Counted from the first letter of the stretch, positions 26,617 to 36,645 are shown. The stretch is 64,000 nt of DNA from Sphingomonas kyeonggiensis (GCF_014196745.1 NZ_JACIEH010000002.1:1397589-1461588), one strand, 5' to 3'. Made by a program: numbers and translations. The notes: generated by a model not told the origin, from the letters alone.

Positions 26617-29600
26617 ATGAAACGGATGCAATCTGGCCGCTCGCGCGGCCGGAATGGGCAGCGCTTTGCCCTGTCGGTCACTACCTTTCTTACGAACGTG
26701 CTGGCGATCCCAGCCTTCGCACAGTCCGCGCACCCTAATCTCGATGCCAATGGTGTCGACGTCACGACTGACAGGTACGTCCTGCAGTTGCCGATTGCAT
26801 CGATCGGCTCTGGCCAGGCGGAACTTCCGCTGCTTGCGCTCGACGGACAGTACACCAACTGGTCGAATATCTATCTGAACGTGACGCCGGTCGGAGGGAC
26901 CACACGCTACAGCGTGGTTGATGGGCAGCGCTTCGACAATTTCAACGGCGCCGGTTCGTCGTCGGTTTATGGCAGCGGTTCGACGATTTCCAGTGACGGC
27001 ACCACTTATCGGACCTCAGACGGAGTCGAGATCGTCTTTGGCAACCCCGCCGGCACCTATGGCGGCAAATCGAATTTGTGCGACGTAAACAACCCGACCA
27101 ATTGTATCCTGCTACCGATTTCGATCACCGGGAAGACGGGCATGACAGTCAATTTTGACTGGGAGATCTTCGCGGACTGCTCGGATGTTCCAATCGGGTC
27201 AGAAACAGGCCCCGATTGCCAGTTCTCCTGGCGCCTGACCTCGGTGAGCAACTATGCTGGCTATTCGATCGGCTGGACCTATGGGCTTAGCAGTGGCGCG
27301 GGTACGCCCGGTTGGTATCATCCGCTCACCGCCGCTTTGAGGAAAGGCACGACGACAGTCAGTACGGTCAGCTACGCCAATCCCTCCCCCGGCGTCTACA
27401 CGATCACCAAGCCAGGCGGCGGCGCTTGGCGGATTACCGGCAGTATAGGCAACATCACCGGCGTGCGGCGCCCCGGTGCCGCAAGCGATACCACCACGGT
27501 CACATATTCGGGCGGTGCGGTCTCGTCGGTGACCATTGATGGGATCGTGACCGGTTACAGCCGAAGCGTCTCCGGCTCCACAGCAACCATGGTAGTGACC
27601 GACGCCCAGTCGCATTCGACGACCCTTGTATCGGACCTTGCCAAGTACCGAGTCACGTCCATCACCAATGCGCTCGGCAAGACGACGAGTACGGCCTATG
27701 ATAGCCTGAGCCGCCCCACGGAGATAACCAATCCTGAAGGCGACAAGGTTCAGTACACCTATGACAGTCGCAGCAATGTCACCGAAGTGCGGCGTAAGGC
27801 AAAGCCCGGATCCGGGCTTTCCGACATTGTGACCAGCTCGACCTTTGCGCCGAACTGCACGTCCACACCTTGGTGCAACAGTCCCGACACGACCACCGAC
27901 GAACGCGGCAACCAGACAGAGTATGCCTATGATGGCATTACCGGGCTTCTAACCAGCGTCTCGCGTCCGGCGGCGACGAGCGGCGCCAACCATCCGCAGA
28001 CACGCTACAGCTACATGACCAACAGCGCCGGCATCGCACTGCTGACCATGATTTCCGAGTGCCGGAACGGCACGCCGCCTAGCTGTATCGGCACAGCGGA
28101 CGAAGTGAAGACCACGATTGCCTATGATGGCGCACTCAACGTTACCAGCGTCGTGAAGGGCGCAGGCGACAGCTCGCTGAGCGCGACGTCCACTGCAACC
28201 TATGATGCCGCCGGCAATTTGGTGACAGCGGACGGTCCGCTTCCCGGAGGCGAAGATACGGTCACGTATCGCTATGATGCCGATCGGCTGCGGGTCGGCG
28301 CCATTTCGCCTGATCCGGACGGCATCGGCGCGCGCAAGCGGCAGGCGGTGAAAGCGACCTACACGCCCAACGGTCAGCTCGGTGCGGTTGAGGTCGGCAC
28401 TGTAGTCGGCACGGCTGATACCGACTGGGCCACATTCGTGTCCGTTCAGCAGTCGACGGCAAGCTATGACGCAAACGCCCGCAAGATCCGCGAGGTGCTT
28501 ACGGCGGGCGGCACCGTCTACGGCGTCAGCGAATATAGCTATGATGCGCTTGGCCGCCCAGACTGCACAGCGACACGGATGAACAGCGCCGCTTGGGGAG
28601 CGTCGCTGGCCGCCTGCACACCGGCAACCACGGGCAGTGCCGGCTCGGACCGGATCACTAGGAACAACTATGACCCGACGGGCCGCAAGTCGAAGGTGCA
28701 AACTGCATATGGCACTACCGACCAGGCTGACGAGGCGACAACATCGTACACCGATAACGGCAAGGTGGCGAGCGTTACCGATGGAGAGGGCAACAAGACC
28801 AGCTACGAATATGACGGATTCGATCGGCTCTCGAAGACCTATTATCCGGTGCCCGCGCAGGGCGCGGCGACGAGTTCGGCGAGCGATTATGAGCAGCTGG
28901 GCTATGATGCTGCGAGCAACGTCACTTCGCGCCGCCTGCGGGATGGTCAGACGATCACCTATGGCTATGACAACCTCAGTCGTGTCACCAGTAAGGTGAC
29001 GTCTGGGAGCGCCTATCTCGATTGGGATGTGGCCTATGGCTATGACCTGCTCGGACGGGTGACCAGCGCTACGGGCGATGGGTGGGCGGTGAATGCTCTG
29101 GGCTATGACGCGCTCGGGCGCGTGGTAACCGAGCAGAATTACAATGCCACCACCTATCACGTTTATGACTTGGCCGGCCGCCAGACCCGGCTGACCTGGA
29201 GCGACGGCTTCTATGTCGATTACGACTATAGCGTGACCGGCGAGGTCACCGCGATCCGTGAGAATGGCGCGACTTCAGGCGCAGGTGTGCTGGCAACCTA
29301 TGGCTATGACGATCTTGGTCGTCGAGCGAGCGTGACGCGGGGCAATGGAACGACGACGAGCTATAGCTATAGTGGCGTGTCACAGCTCGCCTCGCTGACC
29401 CAGGATTTGGGTGGCAGCGCCTATGATTTCACGAATAATTTCAGTTATAATCCGGCGGGGCAGATCACGTCGCTGACGCACTCGAACGATGCCTATGCCT
29501 GGGGCGGGCACTACAATGTCGATCGTCCCTATTCGGTCAACGGCCTCAACCAGATGACGGCCGCTGGCGCTACCAGTCTTGGCTACGATGGGCGCGGCAA

Positions 29601-30642
29601 CCTGACCAGTTCGGGAAGCGCCAACTATGGCTACACAGCCGAGAACCGGCTGGCCTCCGCGCCTGGTGCAATAATGGTTTATGAGCCAGGCGGCGGGCAA
29701 TTGCTTCAGTACGCCACCAATGAGGACACGCGCTTCGCTTGGTCAGGTAGCCAGATGATCTCCGAGATTAATGTTCCGAGCCTGGCAATCACCAAGCGCT
29801 ACGTGCCGGGTCCTGGCGTCGATGAAACCGTGGTGTGGTATGAGGGCTCGGGTACAAGCGATCGGCGCTGGCTCCATGCGGACGAGCGTGGTTCGGTGGT
29901 GGCCGTGACCGACGGTTCGGGCAACGCGATCGGCATCAACCGCTATGACGAATATGGCATCCCCGCTGCGAGCAATATTGGACGCTTCCAATATACTGGG
30001 CAGGCATGGATGCCCGAGCTCGGACTCTATTACTACAAGGCGCGTGTCTACTCATCGACTTTAGGTAGATTTATGCAGCCCGATCCAATCGGATACGAAT
30101 CGGGTATGAACCTTTACAATTATGTGAACGGAGACCCGATCAATCTTACTGATCCCAGCGGCCTTTTGTTTTGCCGCACGCAGTACTATGCGAGCGCTTC
30201 CACGCTTGAAGGATATCCGGGAGCGACGCTCGCGACGAGCAAATGTGAATATGGCTCAAGCGATTTTATCTTACCCAGAGAAATTGGTCTTGAGGTTGGC
30301 GGTGGCGGTGGCGGTGGGGACTCGCAGGATCACTCAAAAGGCGATCCTCCCCCTGACAAACGTTTAGGAAGAGCGCTGCGATTGCATTTATGCCTCTCCG
30401 CCGTAGGAATAGGCTCCCTGAAGGAATTAGTCAGTTGGACTAATTTGGTTGGCACTGGAGGAAGCACTGCCTTCGAATATTCTAAGGGCGCAACCGCGGC
30501 GAGAGGCGGATTCACAACTGGTGGCGGGTTTAACGCAGTAAGATCATCGAGCTTAGGCCTGCTTGTATCATCCGGAATAACCATGATTATTGGCGGGTAT
30601 AATGGATATCAAAACAGCGAAATCTGCAAAAAAGCCAACTGA
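26617..30642 (+). CDS. Large secreted RHS-repeat protein with variable C-terminus
   Basis: A 1341-aa protein. The N-terminus has a basic start and a Sec-type signal (FLTNVLAIPAFAQS), then a non-repeat domain (about 45-320), and YD repeats to about residue 1130 (for example YGYDNLSRVTSKVTSG). The RHS core ends in LYYYKARVYSSTLGRFMQPD, DPIGYESGMNLYNYVNGDPI and the cut-like LTDPSGL near 1185. After this comes a 155-residue C-terminus unlike the core: a Gly run, hydrophobic helices and CKKAN at the end. The DNA there is visibly more AT-rich. By analogy with polymorphic toxins the core may cage the C-terminal part. The overlapping small membrane gene at 30602 is a candidate partner. Confidence 0.9.
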   Translation: MKRMQSGRSRGRNGQRFALSVTTFLTNVLAIPAFAQSAHPNLDANGVDVTTDRYVLQLPIASIGSGQAELPLLALDGQYTNWSNIYLNVTPVGGTTRYSVVDGQRFDNFNGAGSSSVYGSGSTISSDGTTYRTSDGVEIVFGNPAGTYGGKSNLCDVNNPTNCILLPISITGKTGMTVNFDWEIFADCSDVPIGSETGPDCQFSWRLTSVSNYAGYSIGWTYGLSSGAGTPGWYHPLTAALRKGTTTVSTVSYANPSPGVYTITKPGGGAWRITGSIGNITGVRRPGAASDTTTVTYSGGAVSSVTIDGIVTGYSRSVSGSTATMVVTDAQSHSTTLVSDLAKYRVTSITNALGKTTSTAYDSLSRPTEITNPEGDKVQYTYDSRSNVTEVRRKAKPGSGLSDIVTSSTFAPNCTSTPWCNSPDTTTDERGNQTEYAYDGITGLLTSVSRPAATSGANHPQTRYSYMTNSAGIALLTMISECRNGTPPSCIGTADEVKTTIAYDGALNVTSVVKGAGDSSLSATSTATYDAAGNLVTADGPLPGGEDTVTYRYDADRLRVGAISPDPDGIGARKRQAVKATYTPNGQLGAVEVGTVVGTADTDWATFVSVQQSTASYDANARKIREVLTAGGTVYGVSEYSYDALGRPDCTATRMNSAAWGASLAACTPATTGSAGSDRITRNNYDPTGRKSKVQTAYGTTDQADEATTSYTDNGKVASVTDGEGNKTSYEYDGFDRLSKTYYPVPAQGAATSSASDYEQLGYDAASNVTSRRLRDGQTITYGYDNLSRVTSKVTSGSAYLDWDVAYGYDLLGRVTSATGDGWAVNALGYDALGRVVTEQNYNATTYHVYDLAGRQTRLTWSDGFYVDYDYSVTGEVTAIRENGATSGAGVLATYGYDDLGRRASVTRGNGTTTSYSYSGVSQLASLTQDLGGSAYDFTNNFSYNPAGQITSLTHSNDAYAWGGHYNVDRPYSVNGLNQMTAAGATSLGYDGRGNLTSSGSANYGYTAENRLASAPGAIMVYEPGGGQLLQYATNEDTRFAWSGSQMISEINVPSLAITKRYVPGPGVDETVVWYEGSGTSDRRWLHADERGSVVAVTDGSGNAIGINRYDEYGIPAASNIGRFQYTGQAWMPELGLYYYKARVYSSTLGRFMQPDPIGYESGMNLYNYVNGDPINLTDPSGLLFCRTQYYASASTLEGYPGATLATSKCEYGSSDFILPREIGLEVGGGGGGGDSQDHSKGDPPPDKRLGRALRLHLCLSAVGIGSLKELVSWTNLVGTGGSTAFEYSKGATAARGGFTTGGGFNAVRSSSLGLLVSSGITMIIGGYNGYQNSEICKKAN

Positions 30643-30817
30643 AATTATTGCCAATATAATCAGTTCTGCAATCTGCATAGCTTGCTTTATATTGGCCAGA
30701 AGGTTTGGACTTTCATTAATTATTTCTATTTTTATTGCAGTTGCAGTTGGCTTTTTGCTTGGGCTGATATTTTCCTTCAGTCAAAGGCTGCGCATGTCCA
30801 ATCGCAATGATTCGTGA
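30602..30817 (+). CDS. Small membrane protein overlapping the RHS 3' end (candidate immunity)
   Basis: A 71-aa protein starting MDIKTAKSAKKPTEIIANII, with two membrane spans (SSAICIACFILA and LSLIISIFIAVAVGFLLGLI) and a polar tail. ATG 30602 lies inside the last 40 bases of the RHS gene, a typical arrangement for toxin and immunity genes. The region is AT-rich compared with its surroundings, as is the RHS C-terminus, suggesting they were acquired together. No family recognised; an immunity role is inference from position and size. Confidence 0.65.
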   Translation: MDIKTAKSAKKPTEIIANIISSAICIACFILARRFGLSLIISIFIAVAVGFLLGLIFSFSQRLRMSNRNDS

Positions 30818-30927
30818 CATGGCGCCTCCTATGGCGAAGAAGCTTGGTTCGCCCGAAAAGGTGCCGCCCAACACGCGATGTGAGCTGGGCATGTAGCAAA
30901 TTGCGATTCACATCATAGTCGAACCGA

Positions 30928-30962
30928 GCCGCCGCCCGATCTCTCCCGGATCGGGCGGCGGC
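30928..30962 (+). terminator. Very strong hairpin after RHS locus
   Basis: A perfect 14-bp stem (GCCGCCGCCCGATC / GATCGGGCGGCGGC) with a 7-base loop, 110 bases after the small membrane gene. There is no following T-run, so it could equally serve as a 3' end stabiliser. Confidence 0.55.
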
Positions 30963-31167
30963 ACCTCGGGATGGCGGCCACGTCGTCGCGCGTGGCCGTC
31001 TCGATGCCGCAAAACTTGTGATTCCGCCCATCGGCGCAGTCGTCAGGGCTCTAAACACCGCACCACGCTAGCAGCCGTGCCGGGCGAGCTCTGCATCGTC
31101 GCGAATGTCAGCCTTCGCATGCGACTCCAATAATGGCCGCTTGAGCAGAAGACTGGCTGATACCGGA

Positions 31168-31205
31168 CTGGCAGCTAACCACCCATCTCGGACATTCAGC
31201 GGCCC
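31168..31205 (-). repeat. Dispersed repeat, partial copy
   Basis: Contains CTGGCAGCTAACCACCCATC and ends in GCGGCCCG, matching the end of the repeat that carries the ACCCAT word. Confidence 0.35.
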
Positions 31206-31217
31206 GTTTCCGTTGGC

Positions 31218-31251
31218 TCAACGCAAACGGCGGCTATTGGGTGGAAAGCAG
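31218..31251 (+). repeat. Dispersed repeat, partial copy
   Basis: CTATTGGGTGGAAAGCAG preceded by AAACGGCGG, which is the right-hand end of the full repeat. It is inverted relative to the fragment at 31168. Confidence 0.5.
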
Positions 31252-31582
31252 AATAGCAGATTTGCCTTTCGCTAGCCGAAAAAGCTGCGATCAAACGGCG
31301 CCCGTGAGCTACTTATCTCACCGCGATGCACCTTCTCCTTTGCTGGTTATTGGCACCGTAGGCGGAGATGCGGTCGCTGGCGCCCCCAAGAAGATCTTTG
31401 TCGAGTATGGTGATGACCTCGACTGCTTATGAATTGCCTTCTCTGTGAACGCTTGCAAGGGAGGTAGTTAACTGGCGAGCCGGTAAGGGAAATTTCCGGA
31501 TACATCTATTTTCGATCTTTTGGACGTCAAAGATAACCATTTGAGACGTGACTGCGAATTTGCAATTCGGTAATCTGTTATA

Positions 31583-33145
31583 ATGCCGCCTATTTCACCC
31601 ACCGGCGCCACCACGGTTGACCGCCGGGCTCCTGATGCAGATTTGCTAGCGGCATTTGTGGAGAAGGTCGCAGACCGGGCATTGATCCTGTTCGACGCGA
31701 GTGGCCGGGTGACGGGGTGGAACAGCGGCGCGGAACTGCTGACCGGCCTGCCGAGAGGCGCTGCGCTGGGTCGGGACCGGGCCTTTCTCTACAGCAAGGA
31801 AGATCGCGAAACCGGCAAGCCCGCGCGCGATCTTGCTGAAGCGGCGCAAAGCGGTGGTCGGCGCGAGGAAGTGCACCGCGCCCGCAGCGACGGCTCGGAA
31901 TTCCTCGCCGATGTGTCGCTTACCGCGCTGCGCGGCGAAGACGGCGCTTTGTTGGGCTTTGGAGAGGTCTTCCACGATATTTCCGAGCACAGGGCCGCCG
32001 AGGCCGCTGAACGCAAGGATGCCGAGCAGGCCCTGCAACGCAGCGCGCTACATCTGCGCTCCATCCTTGCCACCGTGCCCGATGCGATGATCGTGATCGA
32101 CCAAGTCGGCACCATCCTGTCGTTCAGCGCCGCCGCCGAGCGGCTGTTCGGCTACACTGAAAGCGAAGTCATCGGCCGCAATGTCAAGATGCTGATGCCG
32201 CAGCCCGATCAGTCGCGGCATGACAGCTATCTGGAGCGCTACAGGACGACGGGCGAACGCCGGGTCATCGGCAATGGGCGCATCGTTGTAGGGCAGCGAC
32301 GCGACGGCACCGATTTTCCGATGGAGCTAGCGGTCGGCGAGGCCCGGTCCGAAGGCCATCGCATCTTCACCGGCTTCATCCGCGACCTGACGGAAAAGCA
32401 GCGTGCCGAACTCAGGTTGGAAGAACTCCAGTCCGAGTTGATCCACGTCTCGCGCTTGTCGGCGATGGGCACCATGGCATCGACCCTCGCGCATGAACTC
32501 AACCAGCCTCTGACCGCGATCGCCAACTATCTCGAGGCCAGTCGGGCATTGATCGATCGAGACGCAGCGCAGTACAAGGATATGCTGCGAGAGGCGGTAG
32601 ATGAATCCTCGAAGGAAGCGCTGCGCGCCGGATCCATAGTCCGCCGCCTCCGCGACTTCGTCGCGCGCGGCGACGTGGAAAAGCATGTCGAGAATCTGCC
32701 CAAGCTGATCGACGAGGCCAGCCGCCTCGCGCTGATCGGGGCGAAGGAGCGCGGCGTGAGCGCATCCTTCGCCATCGACGAACGCGCCGACAGTGTCCTG
32801 GTCGATCGCATCCAGATCCAGCAGGTGCTGGTCAACCTGATCCGCAACGCGATCGAAGCGATGGCGGAGAGCGATATACGCGAGTTATCCATCACAACCC
32901 ATGCCGCGCCGAAGGGCATGGTCCGGGTCTCGGTCGCGGATAGCGGCACCGGGATTGCGCGTGAAGTGATGCCGCAACTCTTCCAGGCGTTCACCAGCAC
33001 CAAGGATCGCGGGATGGGACTGGGGCTATCCATCTGCCGCACCATCGTCGAAGCGCATGGCGGCCGCATCTGGGTCGAGGCTCGTCAGGGCAGCGGCACC
33101 ATCTTTCATTTCACCTTGATGGAAGCGAGGACTGAACTCGAATGA
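31583..33145 (+). CDS. FixL-like PAS sensor histidine kinase
   Basis: A 520-aa soluble kinase. Two PAS domains (about residues 22-140 and 150-275) precede HisKA (H-box [18 protein letters not shown]) and an ATPase domain ([37 protein letters not shown]). The second PAS closely follows FixL ([20 protein letters not shown]), but where heme-binding FixL proteins have a His just before the IIGIGR segment, this protein has Arg (GERRVIG). Heme binding is therefore doubtful. There are no membrane spans. Its stop overlaps the start of the FixJ-like gene (ATGA), so the two form a two-component pair. What signal it reads is unknown. Confidence 0.9.
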   Translation: MPPISPTGATTVDRRAPDADLLAAFVEKVADRALILFDASGRVTGWNSGAELLTGLPRGAALGRDRAFLYSKEDRETGKPARDLAEAAQSGGRREEVHRARSDGSEFLADVSLTALRGEDGALLGFGEVFHDISEHRAAEAAERKDAEQALQRSALHLRSILATVPDAMIVIDQVGTILSFSAAAERLFGYTESEVIGRNVKMLMPQPDQSRHDSYLERYRTTGERRVIGNGRIVVGQRRDGTDFPMELAVGEARSEGHRIFTGFIRDLTEKQRAELRLEELQSELIHVSRLSAMGTMASTLAHELNQPLTAIANYLEASRALIDRDAAQYKDMLREAVDESSKEALRAGSIVRRLRDFVARGDVEKHVENLPKLIDEASRLALIGAKERGVSASFAIDERADSVLVDRIQIQQVLVNLIRNAIEAMAESDIRELSITTHAAPKGMVRVSVADSGTGIAREVMPQLFQAFTSTKDRGMGLGLSICRTIVEAHGGRIWVEARQGSGTIFHFTLMEARTELE

Positions 33146-33771
33146 AGAATGGACGCGTCGTCCATCTCGTCGACGACGAGGATTCGGTGCGGCGCGGCAT
33201 CCGCTTCCTGCTGCGCACCGAGGGTTTCGAGGTGGAGACCTATGAGACCGGCGTCGAGTTCCTGAGCAGGGTGCATGAGATCGAAGCAGGTTGCGTCCTG
33301 CTTGATGTACGCATGCCCGAGATGGATGGCCTTGCTGTGCAGCGATCGCTGAAGGAGCGCCGGATAACGATGCCGGTTATCGTGATGACGGGTCATGGCG
33401 ACATCACTACCGCGGTGGCCGCGATGCGGAACGGCGCGGTCGATTTCATCGAAAAACCATTCGAAAAAGCCGTGCTGCTCGCAGGCATCGATGCCGCCTT
33501 CCACCGCCTGGATCCGTCGGCATCCCGTTCCTCGCCGCAGGAAGCGGCGCGAGCGCGCCTGATCGCGCTCACCCCACGCGAACTCGCCGTGCTGCGCGGC
33601 TTGGTGCGCGGCCTCCCCAACAAGACAATCGCCTATGACTTGGGCATTTCTCCGCGCACGGTGGAACTGCACCGCGCCAACCTGATGAGCAAGCTCGACG
33701 CCCGCAGTCTTTCCGACGCTTTGCGCGTGGCCTTCGCAGCGGGTATCGAAGACGATACCGAAGCGACATAG
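33142..33771 (+). CDS. FixJ-like response regulator
   Basis: A 209-aa regulator. The receiver has acidic residues in LVDDEDS, the acceptor Asp in [12 protein letters not shown] and Lys in IEKPFEK. The C-terminal LuxR-type HTH reads [20 protein letters not shown] followed by [23 protein letters not shown] 33142 overlaps the kinase stop by four bases, so translation is coupled. Presumed targets are not apparent; an FNR/FixK gene is not in the window. Confidence 0.93.
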   Translation: MKNGRVVHLVDDEDSVRRGIRFLLRTEGFEVETYETGVEFLSRVHEIEAGCVLLDVRMPEMDGLAVQRSLKERRITMPVIVMTGHGDITTAVAAMRNGAVDFIEKPFEKAVLLAGIDAAFHRLDPSASRSSPQEAARARLIALTPRELAVLRGLVRGLPNKTIAYDLGISPRTVELHRANLMSKLDARSLSDALRVAFAAGIEDDTEAT

Positions 33772-33833
33772 ATGCGCCTAACCTCGGAGGTTTCCGGAAG
33801 GACGACGACGCGAATTTCCGGCATGGCCTTTTC

Positions 33834-34268
33834 ATGCCCACTGCATCTCCTCCGCATCGCCGCATATTGCTGCTCGAGAACGATGAAGCTGTGCGCCGTT
33901 CCCTGGCGATGCTCTTGAAAATCAGTGACTTCGAGGTGCGCGGCTACGATCGTATCGCATCTCTCATTGCCGATCCCATGATTACCCAGGCGGAATGGAT
34001 CATTGCAGGCGATTCGGTGTCCGACGGTACTGCGATCGAGGCCCTTGCCGCGTTGCGCGAGCGCGGCTGGTTCGGGCGGGCAGCGCTGATGACGGCGACC
34101 CATTCCGTCGAATTCGAACATGCAGCTCGCGCATGCGGCTACGGGACAGTGCTGGCCAAACCAATTCTGCAGCGGGAATTGCTCCACCTGCTGACCGATG
34201 GTGACCGGATGCCTATTGCGGCCGGCATTGCGCCGCCCCGACAATCACAGCCCGCGTCACGAGTCTGA
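33834..34268 (+). CDS. Degenerate single-domain receiver protein
   Basis: A 144-aa receiver-like protein (ILLLENDEAVRRSLAMLLKI, with the conserved Lys in VLAKPI). The acceptor region reads WIIAGDSVSDG, shorter than the usual DxxMPxxDG, so phosphorylation by the neighbouring kinase is doubtful. It may sit at the end of the FixLJ-like operon (63 bases after FixJ) as a modulator. The tail is disordered (PPRQSQPASRV). Confidence 0.7.
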   Translation: MPTASPPHRRILLLENDEAVRRSLAMLLKISDFEVRGYDRIASLIADPMITQAEWIIAGDSVSDGTAIEALAALRERGWFGRAALMTATHSVEFEHAARACGYGTVLAKPILQRELLHLLTDGDRMPIAAGIAPPRQSQPASRV

Positions 34269-34689
34269 ATCGGGATATCCACCTGCGATCAGGTTGAACT
34301 GCGGCGTTGCTGTTTCGCCACAGGGGGCTCACAGTCCTCGCCTGTCCGCACGCGACAGCTTCAAGCGCTGGCATCGCCCGTCAAGCCACATCCCCGACAA
34401 GTGGCGATCGATCCCGCTGCCCCCCCCGGGCCGCCGGATAACCGCATCTCGCGGCTCAGCTTGATAGCCACCGCTGCCAAGAGACTGCTTTCAAATGGCC
34501 CCGATCCTTGTGGAGCGGTGATAGGGGCTTCTCCGCGCGGAAAGAGATAGCGCTAACAGATGTTAGATATGATAAGTATTGATCTATTCAATACCAGTTG
34601 CGCTTCCCCTCCGGATAAATGCGATCCGCACTATCTCTGGCTACCGACCTTCACATTGCCATGATTGTATAAGGGCAAGGGAGGCTTGA
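34269..34689. other. Gap before the CheY-like gene
   Basis: About 420 bases with no gene. An AT-rich patch at 34555-34600 contains ATTGA-TCTAT-TCAAT (34576-34590), a palindrome loosely like an FNR/FixK box but with a five-base spacer, so I do not call it. The promoter of the CheY-like gene is probably here. Confidence 0.4.
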
Positions 34690-35148
34690 ATGCTCGACAC
34701 ACATGATGCTCGCTTGCTGGTCGTAGACGACTCGCGAATGATACGCCGTATCGTCGTCGGCATGATCCACGAATTCGGCATAGCCCAGGTCGATCAGGCA
34801 GGCGACGGCAACGAAGCGCTCGAGATGCTGCGTCGCCGTCGCTACGATCTCGTCATCTCCGATTGGTGGATGGAGCCGGTCAGCGGCTTCGAGTTGCTCC
34901 TCGCCGTTCGCCTCGACCCTGCGCTGGCCAAAATACCTTTCCTGATGATCACCGCCGAGCGCGATTTCGGCGAAGTCATCAACGCCAAGAGCGCGGGCGC
35001 CACGGACTATCTGTTGAAGCCGTTCACCACCGAGACCCTGAACCGCAAGCTCACGCGCTTCGTCTCGAGCGACGCCCAGAACCTGGCGGTATTGCCGGCA
35101 GCGGCACGTCGCGTGGGATGGCGCGAGGACGCCGACGAGATTTTCTGA
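34690..35148 (+). CDS. CheY-like single-domain response regulator
   Basis: A 152-aa receiver with an intact active site: LLVVDDSRMIRRIV (acidic pair), acceptor Asp in LVISDWWMEPVSG, Thr in LMITAER and Lys in LLKPFT. The short C-terminal tail lacks an output domain. It lies 105 bases before the methyl-accepting protein gene on the same strand, so it may be part of one chemosensory module, though CheA, CheW and CheB/R are absent from the window. Confidence 0.88.
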   Translation: MLDTHDARLLVVDDSRMIRRIVVGMIHEFGIAQVDQAGDGNEALEMLRRRRYDLVISDWWMEPVSGFELLLAVRLDPALAKIPFLMITAERDFGEVINAKSAGATDYLLKPFTTETLNRKLTRFVSSDAQNLAVLPAAARRVGWREDADEIF

Positions 35149-35253
35149 CACAAACTGGAAACAATTCGAATTCGCCCCCTATAAACTGAAGAGCTGCAGC
35201 GCGCCGACGCGAGAGGGGGGCAGCATCCACACAAACAATAGTGAGAGGCACCC

Positions 35254-36645
35254 ATGCTCTGGTTTCGCGAAAAGGCCCCGATCAGACAGAAGACGCTGGT
35301 CGCATTCGGCTCGCTCGTCGCGCTCATCGCCTTCCTCGGATTGGCAGCGCTGGCGCGAGGCGACTTCGTCATGGCTGGTCTTGGCGTCGGCGCTGCGCTG
35401 GTTGCCGCGACGATGTCGGCGAGCTACCGCAAAGCGATCTGCGATCCCTATGTGAACACGGTGGTTCGCATGGAGGGGCTTGCCGCAGGCGACCTGACCA
35501 GCCCCATCGCCTATACGAACCATGAAGACTGTGTCGGGCGGATGACGCGCGCCATGTTCACCTTTCGTGACATCGCCGAGAAGCAGATGCGCGACGCCCA
35601 GGAGCAGGCGCAGATCGTCGAAATCGTCGGGGAAAGCCTGGCACGGCTCAGCACCGGCAATCTGACGGGTGAGATCGTCGCGGACTTCCCTGCGGCCTAT
35701 GCCAGCCTCAAGACCAACTTCAATTCCGCGCTCGGGAGCATGCGCTCGCTGATCGGAACGGTGCTCGAGAACGCGCAGACGATCCGGACCGGCTCCGGCG
35801 AGATCGCGCAGGCCTCGGAAGACCTGGCGCGGCGGACCGAGGCAAATGCCGCCAGCCTGCAGGAAACCTCGGCGTCCGTGACGCAGATGGACGAACGCCT
35901 CAAGGAAAGCGCCGGTGCGGCAGCCCGGACGCTGGTCCGCGCCGATGATGCGATCGCGACGGTGTCAACTGGGCGCAGCACCGCAGACGAAGCCGTACAG
36001 GCAATGAACCGGGTCAGCGAGAGCGCAAAGGGTATCGACAGCGTGATCGAAGGCCTCGACAAGATCGCGTTCCAGACCCGCGTGCTCGCCATGAACGCCG
36101 CCGTCGAAGCGGGCCGCGCCGGCGAGGCCGGGCGGGGCTTCGCCGTGGTTGCCGATCTTGTCTCAGCGCTCGCCATGCGCGCAGAAGAAGAAGCGGGCCG
36201 CGCCCGCGAGCAACTGACAGCGACTCAGACCGATATCCTGGCCGCGGTCGACATGGTCCAGAAGGTCGATACCGCGCTGGTCGATATTTCCCAGAATGTC
36301 GAAGAGGTGCATGACCTGTTGGGCTGCATGGCGAACGACAACCAGGCGCAGTCGGCTGCCATCACGCAGATCAATGTCGCCATTGGCGAAATGGACCAGG
36401 CTACGCAGCAGAATGCCGCCATGGTCGAGCAAACCTCGGCAGCCGCCCGCAACCTGAGCGGACAAGTGGTCCTCCTTGCGGAACAGGCCGGCAGGTTCGA
36501 GATCGGAACTCCGAAGGCGGGGTCTGCCCATGCTGCGGAAGCCTCTGCGTCGTCGGCAATGCGTGGACTGTATGCGCGTCCACGCCCAACTCACCACCGA
36601 GCGGTAGCCAGTCATGCTCAGAATCATGATCGGGTAGCTTCGTGA
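35254..36645 (+). CDS. Methyl-accepting chemotaxis protein without periplasmic domain
   Basis: A 463-aa transducer. Two adjacent hydrophobic segments (about residues 15-35 and 37-57) are separated by only a few residues, so there is no periplasmic ligand-binding domain. A HAMP-like region follows, then a signalling domain with the hairpin tip IAFQTRVLAMNAAVEAGRAG and EAGRGFAVVADLVSALAMRA. The tail is Ala/Ser/His-rich. By family knowledge it would couple to CheA/CheW, but the sensory input must be cytoplasmic or membrane-borne. The CheY-like gene lies just upstream. Confidence 0.9.
   Translation: MLWFREKAPIRQKTLVAFGSLVALIAFLGLAALARGDFVMAGLGVGAALVAATMSASYRKAICDPYVNTVVRMEGLAAGDLTSPIAYTNHEDCVGRMTRAMFTFRDIAEKQMRDAQEQAQIVEIVGESLARLSTGNLTGEIVADFPAAYASLKTNFNSALGSMRSLIGTVLENAQTIRTGSGEIAQASEDLARRTEANAASLQETSASVTQMDERLKESAGAAARTLVRADDAIATVSTGRSTADEAVQAMNRVSESAKGIDSVIEGLDKIAFQTRVLAMNAAVEAGRAGEAGRGFAVVADLVSALAMRAEEEAGRAREQLTATQTDILAAVDMVQKVDTALVDISQNVEEVHDLLGCMANDNQAQSAAITQINVAIGEMDQATQQNAAMVEQTSAAARNLSGQVVLLAEQAGRFEIGTPKAGSAHAAEASASSAMRGLYARPRPTHHRAVASHAQNHDRVAS

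Larger units (their letters stand above)
30818..31582. other. Long gap after the RHS locus
   Basis: About 765 bases with a strong hairpin (30928) and two short repeat fragments (31168, 31218). No convincing gene: the frame 31241-31432 overlaps a repeat fragment and has no motif. The last part (31480-31582) is AT-rich and probably carries the promoter of the FixL-like kinase gene. Confidence 0.4.

Noticed and set aside
34576..34590. ATTGA-N5-TCAAT palindrome as an FNR/FixK box
   Set aside because: The spacer and half-sites differ from TTGAT-N4-ATCAA; may be chance in an AT-rich patch.
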